64,000 nucleotides of DNA from Hirudo medicinalis (Eukaryota; Annelida; Clitellata; Hirudinida; Hirudinidae), in assembly GCA_011800805.1 (NCBI GenBank), contig MPNW01000186.1, forward strand, positions 1 through 64,000, read 5' to 3'. Made by a program: the position numbers and the translations under genes. The notes beneath the pieces are model-generated. The model was not told where the DNA came from. It ran no database searches and saw nothing but the letters and a program-made list of their open reading frames with translations. This document shows positions 23,446 through 33,724 of the stretch, one piece after another (positions within the stretch are counted from its first letter, which is position 1; every line of letters begins with the position of its first letter).

Positions 23446-25101
23446 CTAATTTGGCAATATTGTTTATTCGATAACATGATTAATCTCTACGTTAACAGTA
23501 GATAAATTTATTATGTAAAACAAATTGATAGCTACTTTAATTTTAGAAACAAAATTTATTTAAAATTTGTTAACTCGTATACTTATACGTATAATTTGTA
23601 TACTTAAATTAGTACATTTGTTCAAGTACATAAGTAGTCAACACTCGGACCTTCATTACTTGTACTTGTACATGCACTTGGTCCTGCGTCTAATTTTGGC
23701 ATGTTGGGCTTGTGTGATCGGTGCCACGCTCGTTACTTTAATTGCAACCTCCACATGGAGGAGACGTCAGTTAGTATCATTTATTTTTATATTCTTTAAT
23801 TAGCAGACCACTAATTAAAAACCACAAGATTCAGTCATTTGTTCTCAAAAACCCCAATATTACTTTCTAGTACTTCATATGGAGAAGTATGGCTGCAGGT
23901 CAAACTTTAAATAAGCTTTGAACACCCCAGGACCTCCCTCGAAAATTCCCAACACTTCCATCCTCTCTCTCGGCGGCCCCGAACAGCCGTACAAAGATGA
24001 CTATTAAATTTATCTACTGTTCGCATAGAGATTAGTCAAGTTATCGAATAAAAGGATAACTATCTGGCCAAGGAATTATTGGTGTAGTTACAATATTCAT
24101 AGTTTATTGCTATATTAAGGGCCTCCGAGAGGGAGCAAGTCCGGCAATTTTTTGGGACACGTCAGGGTTTTAAAATATTAAAATTTTACAATTGTGGCTT
24201 TTTTTTTTGCTCTTCACTTACCAAATTGACATAACATGGGGGCCCCTGGCTGTACCTAGGGGCTCGAAATTTCTGTCGGCGTCCCTGGCTACCGGGATCT
24301 GACGGAGTAATTAAACAAGAAACAATTAAAGTAATCAAACAGTAAAAGAATTAACAAGCTTTATTTCCACTTGCACACTGGTTACATTACTTCAGACTTC
24401 ATTTTAGATTTTTAATAACTTCGAAGTTGTTCAAGATTTTTTTTACATTTTTTTGCTGTGACCAGCCCATAATGGTCATCCTTCAGAGTTTCATCAAAGT
24501 ATTCGTTTAAGATGCATACCGACAGACATTATCTTAAACGCATTTAAAAAAATTTTATTTATTAAATTTACATGTAATTAAAGTGCTTGATTATTTAATG
24601 GTAATAAGACGATAGCATGTTTGTAGCGATTTCACGCGACCTATTTCAGTAAACATTTCTGGCCAATCAGCGCGCGTGACTAAGCGCGCGCATGAATATT
24701 GATCAGCGCCAGCTTCAAAAGCTCGAAAATTTAAAAGTGGTTCAGGATTTTGTTAAATATTTGTTTTCTAAGAACACCCCCCTCCCAAAGTATCATGGAA
24801 ATGAAATGACGAGCTCCAATTGTACAAGATAAAGATGAGATACAAACAGACACATTTACACTATTATATAAAGATTTTTTTATTAATATAATCTATTCTG
24901 GATCAAAACCTCTCATTAGAAATAGATGATCGAGAAATGTTTATCAAGTATTATTATGTACAACTGGAGACAAACATCTTTCAGTGATGTCCGTGAAATG
25001 TGGGAGACTGTACCATACGATACGAACACTTATTTGCTCAGTAAAAAGATGCACGCGTGATTGAGAGTAAACATTCTTTATGGAAATATCACATGGCTAT
25101 T
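23446..25101. other. Intergenic, CpG/CCAAT patch and degenerate repeat
   Basis: 23900-24330 is more GC-rich and looks like an old repeat (runs such as GGGGGCCCCTGGCTGTACC), but no ends or ORF can be defined. 24661-24710 contains CCAATCAG followed by alternating GCGCGCG blocks, a possible small promoter or CpG patch with no gene assignable to it. No coding region that I can support. Confidence 0.4.
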
Positions 25102-26898
25102 TCAGGACTGAGGGGACTTCAACCTATCACTTTCCTCCTCCATGTACTGCAGAATTTCTTCACTGAAAGGACAAACGATGTCATCGTCGTACCAACTTTC
25201 CAGGAAGTAATCGATAAACGAGGAAAAGTTTTCGCAGTTGGTTTCCTGAGACGCATTGGAGATCTGGGGATCATATTGAGCGCTCAGTTCTTTATGCTCC
25301 ACGGTTTCCACAACTTCCTCTTCCACTTCAACATCTACCTGCGGAAGCCAGGAGTCGGTTTTGTTCGTTGTCATGTAATCGGTCAAGTTGGGATTAGGTT
25401 TGGTCACCTCAAAATGTCCATAAATATCGGAATTATTTCGAAGCCAATCTTCGCCGAAAAGTTTTTCTTGACTTTCGCTTACTTGACAGTGTTTAATGTA
25501 ATTCGTCCCATAGTCCATTGCCCTACTTCTTTTATAAGAATGCGATTTTTCGCTTTTGATAGATCTTTTGATGGTGCTGGATGTCTGGCAATCATCTGAT
25601 GCAAAATTTCTTCGTTGATTTTTATCAAGAAATGAATTAGGTTCGTGATGCTGAGCGAAATTCCCTATTAGGAAGTTCGACTGATTGTGCAAACTGAGCG
25701 TACTGGAGTTTCCTCTCAAAGGAACAACTTTCGCTGAATCTGGTTTCCACTTCGACGAACACACAAAGTGTTTGCTGCTTTCGTGCATTTTCAGAGTTGA
25801 ATCACGATTAAAGTTGAGGTCCGATGACATGTCATTGATGAGTGAGGTGTCATAAAAATCGAATGACTGCATGTGAGCAAGAGAATCACTCAGAGACGGG
25901 GCCACATTCTGAAGGAATCGTTTTGATTTTGGTCGAGAATCGATCATGAACGTGGGGTTGAACGCAAACTCGTCGTAGTCTCCACTCTCGAGTGATGCAC
26001 AAACACTTTCATCAAAGTCGGGAAGCGGACAATTACACAAATTTAAAATATCGGATGATTCTTCGAGAATATTTTGCCTTCCATCGCTTAGGCTTAGAAA
26101 GCTGTTGCTGATTTCGATGTTGGGTAATCCGCAGTTGTACGATACCATGTCGCTAGATGAACAGCAGTCTTTTGGCAATTTGCCTCCCTTTTCTTGGAAA
26201 TTATTGTTTAACAAATGGATTGATGAGCCTAAAGTTGAGTCTTTAGAACTTCCCAAAAGTGAATAATTTTTGAAAGTCAGAAACGGAGATTGGTGGGTTC
26301 TGAAACTGCTTTCTGGAGTATAGTTCAAGGAAGGTAATGAACAATGCAGGCTGCTGGATCCATCGCTACTTATAAGTTTTCTATTCAATCCCAAATTCTC
26401 ATCCTGCACGAATAAACTGTCAATATTTTCGACAGGGTGATTTTTGTTAGGATTACAAAATGAATTGTAATCGGTATCACATCTTTGAGAATATTTTTGG
26501 TTCATGGTGTTTGTTGTTGATAGGCATCTGGCTGACCTGTGAGTAGCCCAAGATGAGGAACAAAACTCAAAATACTTTCTATTCTTAAAAGATAATTCGA
26601 CTTGTTTATTGGAATTTGACAACTTAAACCTCTTATGAATTAACGGTGGCTTGTTGCCCCTTCTGCTCGATGTTGTCGATGCTTGGGGTAAATCTTGGGG
26701 TCGCCAACAAATAGAATTAGCTCTAGCATTCGTTTCTGACACGCAGCATTGCCTGCTATCACCAATGCTTGAACTGCTACTGCGCCTCTGAAAACTGCCT
26801 GGAGAGATTTGGTTGATGCATGGAATGAAATTGTTGGAGTTTAACTGGCTACCTTTCATGCGAGCAAATTCCTGCTGGCGTCGTGAATACTGTTCCAT
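25102..26898 (-). CDS. Serine-rich protein of unknown function, intronless
   Basis: A single uninterrupted 598-codon frame from ATG 26898 (MEQYSRRQQEFARMKGSQ) to the stop at 25102. No domain that I recognise. Composition is rich in Ser, Asn, Asp and Lys with low hydrophobicity, suggesting a largely disordered protein. A basic patch KRSIKSEKSHSYKRSR sits at roughly two thirds of the length. An acidic stretch VDVEVEEEVVETVEHKE and the acidic C-terminus YDDDIVCPFSEEILQYMEEE follow it. Such a frame by chance in AT-rich DNA is very unlikely, so it is a real gene. It is followed, in the direction of increasing coordinates, by two further intronless genes (TSSK-type kinase and MSP protein), so a male-germline role is possible but only inferred from context. 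A nuclear location is also only suggested by the basic patch. Confidence 0.8.
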   Translation of the reverse strand: MEQYSRRQQEFARMKGSQLNSNNFIPCINQISPGSFQRRSSSSSIGDSRQCCVSETNARANSICWRPQDLPQASTTSSRRGNKPPLIHKRFKLSNSNKQVELSFKNRKYFEFCSSSWATHRSARCLSTTNTMNQKYSQRCDTDYNSFCNPNKNHPVENIDSLFVQDENLGLNRKLISSDGSSSLHCSLPSLNYTPESSFRTHQSPFLTFKNYSLLGSSKDSTLGSSIHLLNNNFQEKGGKLPKDCCSSSDMVSYNCGLPNIEISNSFLSLSDGRQNILEESSDILNLCNCPLPDFDESVCASLESGDYDEFAFNPTFMIDSRPKSKRFLQNVAPSLSDSLAHMQSFDFYDTSLINDMSSDLNFNRDSTLKMHESSKHFVCSSKWKPDSAKVVPLRGNSSTLSLHNQSNFLIGNFAQHHEPNSFLDKNQRRNFASDDCQTSSTIKRSIKSEKSHSYKRSRAMDYGTNYIKHCQVSESQEKLFGEDWLRNNSDIYGHFEVTKPNPNLTDYMTTNKTDSWLPQVDVEVEEEVVETVEHKELSAQYDPQISNASQETNCENFSSFIDYFLESWYDDDIVCPFSEEILQYMEEESDRLKSPQS

Positions 26899-28073
26899 GA
26901 ACCAAGGATTGAACTATGAATTCATTTTCTGCTCATAACCCGTTTGTAATTTCATCAGGTAAACGTACATTTTTATGATCGTCTCTTTCAGTTAGAATAC
27001 TAGGACTTGGACGCAATGCAATTTTCTGAAACTTTGTCGCAACTAAATCATACAAACATTCTTTTAGTTTCTTGCCTTATTAAACTATAATTTGATTCGT
27101 GAGTCATTTTCTCATTAACTCCAAAATGAGTATTCCAATTTTTTAGAAAACAAAACAGCAACGAAATTTTCAAACTCTGACGCAAATTCAAAGAAGGTCG
27201 ATAGGAATTTTGCATAACAATATTTTGGGGTGGTTTGGGAAAATCTAAAATTCAAGAACCCTTAATGTGGACATATTCAAATGGATCAGGATGAAGCCCG
27301 TTTCTAATGAAATCACGTGTCTTCTGAGTAACGTAATTCGTTCCATGCAGTGCGAGGAAGTTGGGAACCATCACAGCTTATTACTCGGATATTCGTTTCT
27401 CAAACGAGATATTTATCTCTTCTGAGTCTAGGGAAGGAACTTAATGAAGTCGTTCAAAGGACATTTGAATTTGGATATTGTGGCTGAAAATAATCCAATT
27501 CCTTTCATTAATAGTTAATGCCAATATCAATATTGATTCTATTTCTAACACCATTGCAGTGATGCTGCTCGAGTTAAACCTGCTTTTTCAAATTACTCCT
27601 GAGGTGATTAGACACAAACAAGTTGTTGACAGACTCAGACTCAGATTATATAATGGGGAATGGCAAGTAGTATAACTATTTCTTAAAATTTATTTCAGAA
27701 GCCCATACCTGAATCAACATTCTTTTTTGCAAACAGGAGTTTCTGAACGTTTCATTTATTATAACACTAAATTCTGGAAAAATATCTTTATTGAATTATT
27801 TGAAAAGCAACATCTTAATTCTTCGCTTTGTGAAGATTTCTTTGAACTACCACAGTTGTATTACAGCAAACTTTCATGGTTCTAATTCTATTTTATTTGA
27901 TTTTTTTTACGTTTAAATTTAAAAAATATAATTTTGAGGGAATTAGTCCTTGTAACCACTCGAAGACATTTTAAAATATGGTCAAAATGTACAACCGAAA
28001 GCAAATGGGACTTCGTCATCAATTAAGAACGATAGAACATAATTGAAGTTCCCTATTTGTAAGCTTTATCTTC
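26899..28073. other. Intergenic between the orphan gene and the TSSK gene
   Basis: AT-rich, no recognisable coding segment. It contains the 5' flank of the orphan gene and the 3' flank of the kinase gene, since both are on the minus strand. A minus-strand AATAAA lies at about 27893 (TTTATT on the plus strand), a possible poly(A) signal for the kinase. Confidence 0.5.
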
Positions 28074-29225
28074 TTACTCCATGCGGTCTGGTAGGAGCCA
28101 AGAATCTTGTCTGAGGGCGTCGATATCCGGTCTCAAGGTCACATTCCACGTGAAGGCCTTCATTATCAGCCTATGGGCAGAAGAACTCAATTCAACCAGA
28201 TTCAAAGCCGCCTGTTCTTCCAGAATGTTCTTTATGCCTCTTGTTTCATTGAAGGGCATCTTTCCGGTCAAAATAATGTATAGGACCACCCCGAGAGCCC
28301 ACACGTCACCCTTTTTCGGATCGTACGACTGACCACTAAGAATTTCTGGGGCAGCATAGGCCTTCGAGCCACAGAAAGTGTCGCTGAGTTCAGAAGGAGA
28401 GCTGATATCTTTGACAAAGCCAAAGTCTCCAAGTTTTATTTTGGCTCCTTTTTCAAAAAGCAATAAGTTTTCAAGTTTTAGATCCCTATGGGCCACGTTG
28501 AGACGATGCATGTAACTGAGGGCTGAGGCAATCTGAACGAACCATTCCCGAGCTTGACTTTCGCTCAGTGGTCCTTTCTGCTGCACATAATTGAGAGCAT
28601 CACCACCTGGTGCGTACTCAAGAACCATGTAAACCCTAAGATTCTCTTCAAAACAGTCGATCAACTCGATTAAGTTCTGATGATTCAAACACACCCATAG
28701 ACTAATTTCTCTCGGTAAGAATTTGTTGAGGTAGTCCTTGGTGGCATGACATCTATCGACAATTTTTATGGCAACTTCTGTGAAGTTAGACCTCGTGTTG
28801 ATGGCTTGTTTAACTTTAGAATAAGAACCAGCACCAAGAGAGCGTTTAACTAAGAAACCTCGTTTCATGAGGTCCTCCTGATACGTGGGTCTATGTTCGA
28901 CTGGGGGATTTGAGAACAAGTACAGAGAATGTTCATTGAGGTAGCGAGAACTGTATCTAGGAGCAAGGTTCAGTCTTTGGAAAGGATTCGTATGAAAAGG
29001 AGTTTGAATTGCTTTCTGTTGGTACGACACTTCGTTTTGAGAAAACCTGTGGTTGCCGTGAATTGCCCGTCGCCTATATTCGGCATCTGATCTCGATGCG
29101 TTGCTGAAAAGAGGATGCGTGCTGTTCCACACGTAGTTGTATTTCGCATTGCGCTTTCGTTTTTGTCGGCGAATAGAAGATACTTGAAAGTGGAGGTTGG
29201 AGTCCTTATAAGTTGAAAAATTCAT
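28074..29225 (-). CDS. Testis-specific serine kinase (TSSK) family protein kinase
   Basis: Intronless, 383 residues. The kinase domain spans about 125-378: glycine loop GAGSYSKV (131-138), catalytic lysine K154 in VAIKIV, Glu173 in PREI, HRDLKLEN from 246, DFG at 267-269, activation loop ending FCGSKAYAAPE (APE 292-294), then GDVWALGVVLY. The combination FLPRE, GDFGFVK, TFCGSKAYAAPE and KKGDVWxxGVVLY is diagnostic of TSSKs, which act in spermatid differentiation in animals. All catalytic residues are present, so an active enzyme is expected. Unusual is a ~120-residue N-terminal extension rich in Arg, Tyr and Ser; mammalian TSSKs start almost directly at the kinase domain. The extension is in frame from the first ATG (29225), and a shorter start at Met120 is possible. 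Lack of introns is common for the family. Confidence 0.92.
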   Translation of the reverse strand: MNFSTYKDSNLHFQVSSIRRQKRKRNAKYNYVWNSTHPLFSNASRSDAEYRRRAIHGNHRFSQNEVSYQQKAIQTPFHTNPFQRLNLAPRYSSRYLNEHSLYLFSNPPVEHRPTYQEDLMKRGFLVKRSLGAGSYSKVKQAINTRSNFTEVAIKIVDRCHATKDYLNKFLPREISLWVCLNHQNLIELIDCFEENLRVYMVLEYAPGGDALNYVQQKGPLSESQAREWFVQIASALSYMHRLNVAHRDLKLENLLLFEKGAKIKLGDFGFVKDISSPSELSDTFCGSKAYAAPEILSGQSYDPKKGDVWALGVVLYIILTGKMPFNETRGIKNILEEQAALNLVELSSSAHRLIMKAFTWNVTLRPDIDALRQDSWLLPDRME

Positions 29226-30013
29226 CTCCGGGGATGATTTGTGACTCTTATCGTCAAATGAAAGCTAGTTTGACCTTCAGAGAGTTGTGGAAAAAATGAG
29301 AAGGTTCGCTTCTTTCTTGGTGTTGTTTCGAGAAGACAAATTAGGTTTCTCGTTGTGGTATTAAGAATGACAATGTTTTTGTTTTCATTTTCTCGACGAT
29401 GAAGAATGACGAAACCAAAAATTCTGTAATCATTTTCACTTTGCAATTAATCGATGGAGATTTTCTGGCAAAAATTGATTGGAAACGTTATTCGCTCTTA
29501 TTTATTTAATTATTTGCTATTATCACCACATTCAAATTTTTCAATAGGTTTGTGAGAAAATGGCAACATTTATTTGTAACATAAATAACTTAATCAAAAT
29601 ACTATTTAAGTATGAACTGATATATTTGGCATTTGTGGTTTAAAACAAAGACAAAAGTATATTTCTTATCCAAAGCAGACAATTTATTAAAATATTAGCC
29701 AGATAATTAGCTAGTTCACTTTTTTTGGATAACCAACAAAATGAAAATTCAAATTGTTGGAAAAGATTGACCTAATAACTCCCCATTCATATTAAAATGA
29801 CTATTAAACAACATCTAAAATTCTATTAACACTTTCTAACACCTTTAATTTAAAAGTAATCTTATTTAAGTGATTCTTAACGTTATGAATCAATTTGAGC
29901 AGAAACTTAAAAAATGGATATTCCAGAACTTTCATTTTGAATTTTCCTGGTGAAGTTTGACGTGCGTATTTACTATTTTCAATGTTTTCAACTTGGAGTT
30001 TCTCATCTCGGAG
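29226..30013. other. Divergent intergenic region between TSSK and MSP genes
   Basis: The two genes start back to back, with ~790 bp between their ATGs, so both promoters must lie here. AT-rich. I see no clear TATA box at a convincing distance, and no coding segment. Confidence 0.5.
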
Positions 30014-30754
30014 ATGTCCCTTCTAAAAGAAGAATCTCTGTTGAATTATCGTAAAACAGCGTTAAGGAGGCGTTATTTGAACATTTCAGAGACAAACGGT
30101 AAAATTGTTGTTGATGCAGGGGAAAAAGTGCTCAAATTCAAATTTAGACCAAGAATTAATATCAGCAGAAATCATTTTCGTCTTCGAAATAAAACCAACG
30201 TCCCTGTGCGATGCGACTTGAGAAATTCTTGCCCATTACTGAAGCCCGCTTACGACAATTGTCTGTTGATGCCTGAAGAGCACACGAGTTGGCAACTTAT
30301 GCTCCTCAATCCAGAGGCAGTGAGTCATGAGTGGAAAAATGATTTGGTCATGAGGATTTCCAAAGTGAAGCAGTGCCAATGTTCCAGTGAAGAAGAAAAC
30401 TGGATCCACGATAAGCACGAAGGTGAAGGTGACCTTCAAGAAGCTTATCTTGAATTCAAGATCAATTGCAACATCACGAAGAAGCGTGTTGTTGAGGAAC
30501 GAAAAAGAGCTTTCAAGGACGCAACATCAGGCAGGCTCTACAGGGCTCCAAGGTTCAGTCGCAGATTTCAGCCATATTCCTTCGTCCCGATAAAATTGGC
30601 TAAAAACAGACTGAAACGATTGAATAAACTTGGTGAGAGAATTAAATTGAGCGAGGAATCGTCAAATTTTTGGTTTCTTAGTGCTTTGGTCGGTGTCTCT
30701 AGTATCGCATTCGGTGTCTTGCTGCTCTTATCAGACAAAATCATTAGCATATAG
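30014..30754 (+). CDS. Tail-anchored MSP-domain protein (VAP/MOSPD-like), intronless
   Basis: 246 residues from ATG 30014 (MSLLKEESLLNYRKT). An MSP-like beta-sandwich occupies about residues 35-125: KVLKFKFRPRINISRNHFRL, then RNKTNVPVRCDLRNSCPLLK, then LMPEEHTSWQLMLLNP. This has the order strand, L/F-x-L-x-N-x-T-x-x-x-V, C/K, P-x, P-x-x-x, found in VAP and MOSPD proteins. The FFAT-binding residues cannot be judged. A basic middle region follows, then one transmembrane segment at the extreme C-terminus (NFWFLSALVGVSSIAFGVLL), typical of ER tail-anchored proteins. A poly(A) signal AATAAA lies at 30802-30807. Nematode major sperm proteins share this fold, but the tail anchor argues for a VAP-like contact-site role. 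It stands next to the TSSK gene and is likewise intronless. Confidence 0.7.
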   Translation: MSLLKEESLLNYRKTALRRRYLNISETNGKIVVDAGEKVLKFKFRPRINISRNHFRLRNKTNVPVRCDLRNSCPLLKPAYDNCLLMPEEHTSWQLMLLNPEAVSHEWKNDLVMRISKVKQCQCSSEEENWIHDKHEGEGDLQEAYLEFKINCNITKKRVVEERKRAFKDATSGRLYRAPRFSRRFQPYSFVPIKLAKNRLKRLNKLGERIKLSEESSNFWFLSALVGVSSIAFGVLLLLSDKIISI

Positions 30755-31489
30755 TTGTTATTTATGTATTTTTAATCTATTATCTTAAAGAACATTAAGA
30801 AAATAAAATTGTGAAAGATATTTCAAATGAAAACTGGAAATGGGCAAAACAACATTGTTTAATTTTAAACAGCAACCTGAACCACGAGAGGGACCGAATC
30901 GATACAAATAATACAAATATTTTAAACTTCAAATAAATTAATAACATGAATGGCACTCTCGTTTTAGGTCAGTTCCAGCAAATTCTTAAATTTGAGAAAA
31001 AATTTAAATTCACGCTATTTTTATAGCTTGCGATATTTTTAGAGCTTGCGATAAAAACCTGAAATGCAAATATCGATTTATTTAGAGGCTGCTATTTCAA
31101 TTTATTTTAAGCATTTGCTACTGAGTTTTATCGAGATAAATATTTTTCTGCTACATTTTAATGTAATAACACAATAACTAAATGAAATAAGATTTGAATA
31201 GTATTCAATGAACACTTTCATAAAAAGGACTTGTTGATAAATGTCGCGTTTTTTCGTTCTTTGACTTCTTCAGCTTATATTTGTAATTACAATTCGCATA
31301 ACATGGAATTCCCAGCCAGAAATTTATAGTGGACTTCTAATGCAGTCTATTACATAAAAATCTAATATTTTAATTTTAAGTAAACTTTCTTTAAACATAA
31401 AGTGGTTTAAAAAAATTAATTAATCCATGTCACCCGGTGCGTAGTTTTACCGTCGTCTTATGTCAACAAGTTATTTTTGATTACAGACG
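30755..31489. other. Intergenic between MSP gene and PIGK
   Basis: Holds the MSP-gene poly(A) signal (30802) and the PIGK 5' flank. No other feature that I can support. Confidence 0.5.
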
Positions 31490-33724
31490 ATGGCCGTGAA
31501 ACTATTTTTAGCAATTTTTATTTCAACGTTTTTATGTTTTATAGGTGAAGGATTTGAGGTTTGTTTTGGCTGTTTAGTCTTTAATGTTTTGAATTTAGTG
31601 AGCTACTTACTTTTAAAGAGATCGTCTAAATCAAAAAAGATACGTGAAATGAGACTCATGCTAATTATAAGATAAGATTATATAATAAAACATAAAAAGG
31701 ACAAAGAGATTGTGGCCAAGATGTGGTTCGATTGATTTTAATTAATTTTTAAATACTTCCAGGACAAAAACGTAAATAATTTTTTCAAAAGCGGTCATTC
31801 CAATAACTGGGCAGTTCTTGTGGACACATCTCGATTCTGGTTTAATTATCGCCATATTGCAAATGTTCTCTCAATATACAGAAGTGTCAAAAGGCTTGGA
31901 ATTCCAGATAGGTTAGCAGTTAATATAATTGTTCTCTTTGGTGGAATTGCTGGATAGTATTTAATGATCTTCAGTCAAATCATCTTGATGGTGGCAGATG
32001 ACATGGCTTGCAACCCTCGCAATCCAAGACCAGGCAAGGACATAATTATGAATAATGATGCAATTTTGTGCATTTCTTTTACAATCAATACAATTGCAGC
32101 CACAGTTTTCAACAATGCAAATCAGCAAATAAATGTCTATGGAGATGATGTAGAAGTTGACTACAGAGGTTATGAGGTAACAATTGAAGATATTTTAAGT
32201 TATTACAACTCAATTTATTACAAGTTATAACAACTGCATTTCAGGTGACAGTGGAGAACTTCATCAGAGTTTTGACCGGAAGACTTCCTCCGAGCACTCC
32301 GAGGTCTAAAAGGCTCCTAACGGACGAACGGAGCAACATCCTCGTGTACATGACGGGTCTTTAAATTTTTATTACTAATCTTATTTATTACAAATTGGAT
32401 GGACAGATTACAATTTACAGCACCACTGAATGTTATATTATGTTAATTATATTAACAATAAATTTTCAAAGGACATGGTGGCGATGGGTTCTTGAAGTTC
32501 CAAGATTCAGAAGAAATGTCGAACATTGAACTTGCAGATGCCTTCGAACAGATGCATCAGAAGAAGAGGTGAGTTGGAAGTTGGAGCAATTTGCTGCTAT
32601 TGGTGGATTAATTACTTCAGTCGACCCACTTTACATTTCATGTCGAGTGCATTCGTAACGTCAAATTAATCATTATCTCGAGCCATTACTGAACACGCAG
32701 TATAAAATGCACTGCATGTAATAAAACATGTAATTATATTTAATGTAGTAACATCAAATGCCACTGCGTTCGTTCGGAAGACGTCCGCTCGTTCAAAGTT
32801 AATAAACACTTTTCAGATACCACGAAATATTCTTCATGATCGACACGTGCCAGGCTCAGTCGATGTTCATGAAGTTTTACTCGCCAAATATTCTTGCCAC
32901 TGGAAGCAGTCATGTGGGGGAGGATTCGTTATCGGTGATTATTTGTGGTGATTTGTTTAGTGATTGCATGTTGTCATCATTTCTGTTATCGATGACAGCA
33001 CCACACGGACCCCTCGATCGGAGTGTTCATTATAGACAGGTACACCTACTACGTCTTAGAGTTCCTCGAATCTGTCAAGAGTGACTCGAACAACACGCTC
33101 GGACAACTGGTGAGAATTTCTCGCACGAAACATTTTCGTTGTCGAACAGTTATTTTTGATGTTTTGATGGCTTTAAGGTTTCAGTCCCACATTGTTGAAT
33201 CTGACTGTCTTTTGTGATTCCATCATTAAGCATTTATAAAAATTACAACTTTGTAAATTTTTTATTCTGAAATTATTTCGATTCTATTTTGATTCTGAAA
33301 ATAATTGATTGGTTCATTTGCAGTTGAGGGTGTGTCCAAAGAGTCTATGCATAAGCACCGTGGCAGTGAGGACCGACCTTTTTGGCAGGAACCCCGATGA
33401 AGTTCCGCTGACAGATTTCTTCGGGAGCGTTCGGAACGTGGAGTTGTCCGAAGAAGTCTTGAGCTTGGATGATGTCGATGAAAGGTGAGGTTGAACTTGA
33501 ACTTGAACTTCTTCTTGTGATGGCATGCCACCTTAGCATGATTGCAATGTTTGTGTGTGGATTAATTTTACTGTTAACTAATGAACAACAACCTTTTTTC
33601 TGATTAACTTTTTTTATCTATTTTTTTTCTTTAATTTTCAAGGAATTTGAAAGTGGAAAACCCACAAAAGGTCATGAAATCCTCCTACAAACTCGCTCAA
33701 CCCTTCCCAGTTGAACTTTTCTGA
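31490..33724 (+). CDS. PIGK: GPI-anchor transamidase catalytic subunit (PIGK/GPI8)
   Basis: Ten exons: 31490-31558, 31763-31911, 31975-32033, 32100-32176, 32245-32356, 32472-32568, 32817-32934, 32999-33109, 33324-33484, 33643-33724. They add up to exactly 345 codons with matching phases. PIGK is the C13 cysteine protease that cleaves proproteins in the ER lumen and attaches the GPI anchor. Visible features are a signal peptide ([20 protein letters not shown]), [56 protein letters not shown], the catalytic His in GHGGDG and catalytic Cys in [19 protein letters not shown] and LTDFFGSVR. Two oddities: intron 3 (32034-32099) is a 66-nt GC-AG intron that is itself open and in frame, and the protein stops after FPVELF without the C-terminal membrane helix found in the vertebrate protein (344 residues against about 395). 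Confidence 0.95.
32034..32099 (+). other. GC-AG intron, 66 nt, in frame, in PIGK
   Basis: Boundary CCAG/GCAAGG ... ATTGCAG/CCACAG. Splicing gives NPRPATVFNN, the family sequence. Retention would insert 22 residues ([15 protein letters not shown] and onward) without a stop, so a longer isoform is possible on paper. Family conservation argues that it is an intron. Confidence 0.85.

Noticed and set aside
23567..23803. 78-codon hydrophobic plus-strand frame
   Set aside because: AT-rich composition alone can produce such a membrane-like translation; no homology recognised.
25057..25599. 180-codon plus-strand frame
   Set aside because: Antisense to the 598-codon gene at 25102-26898, no features of its own.
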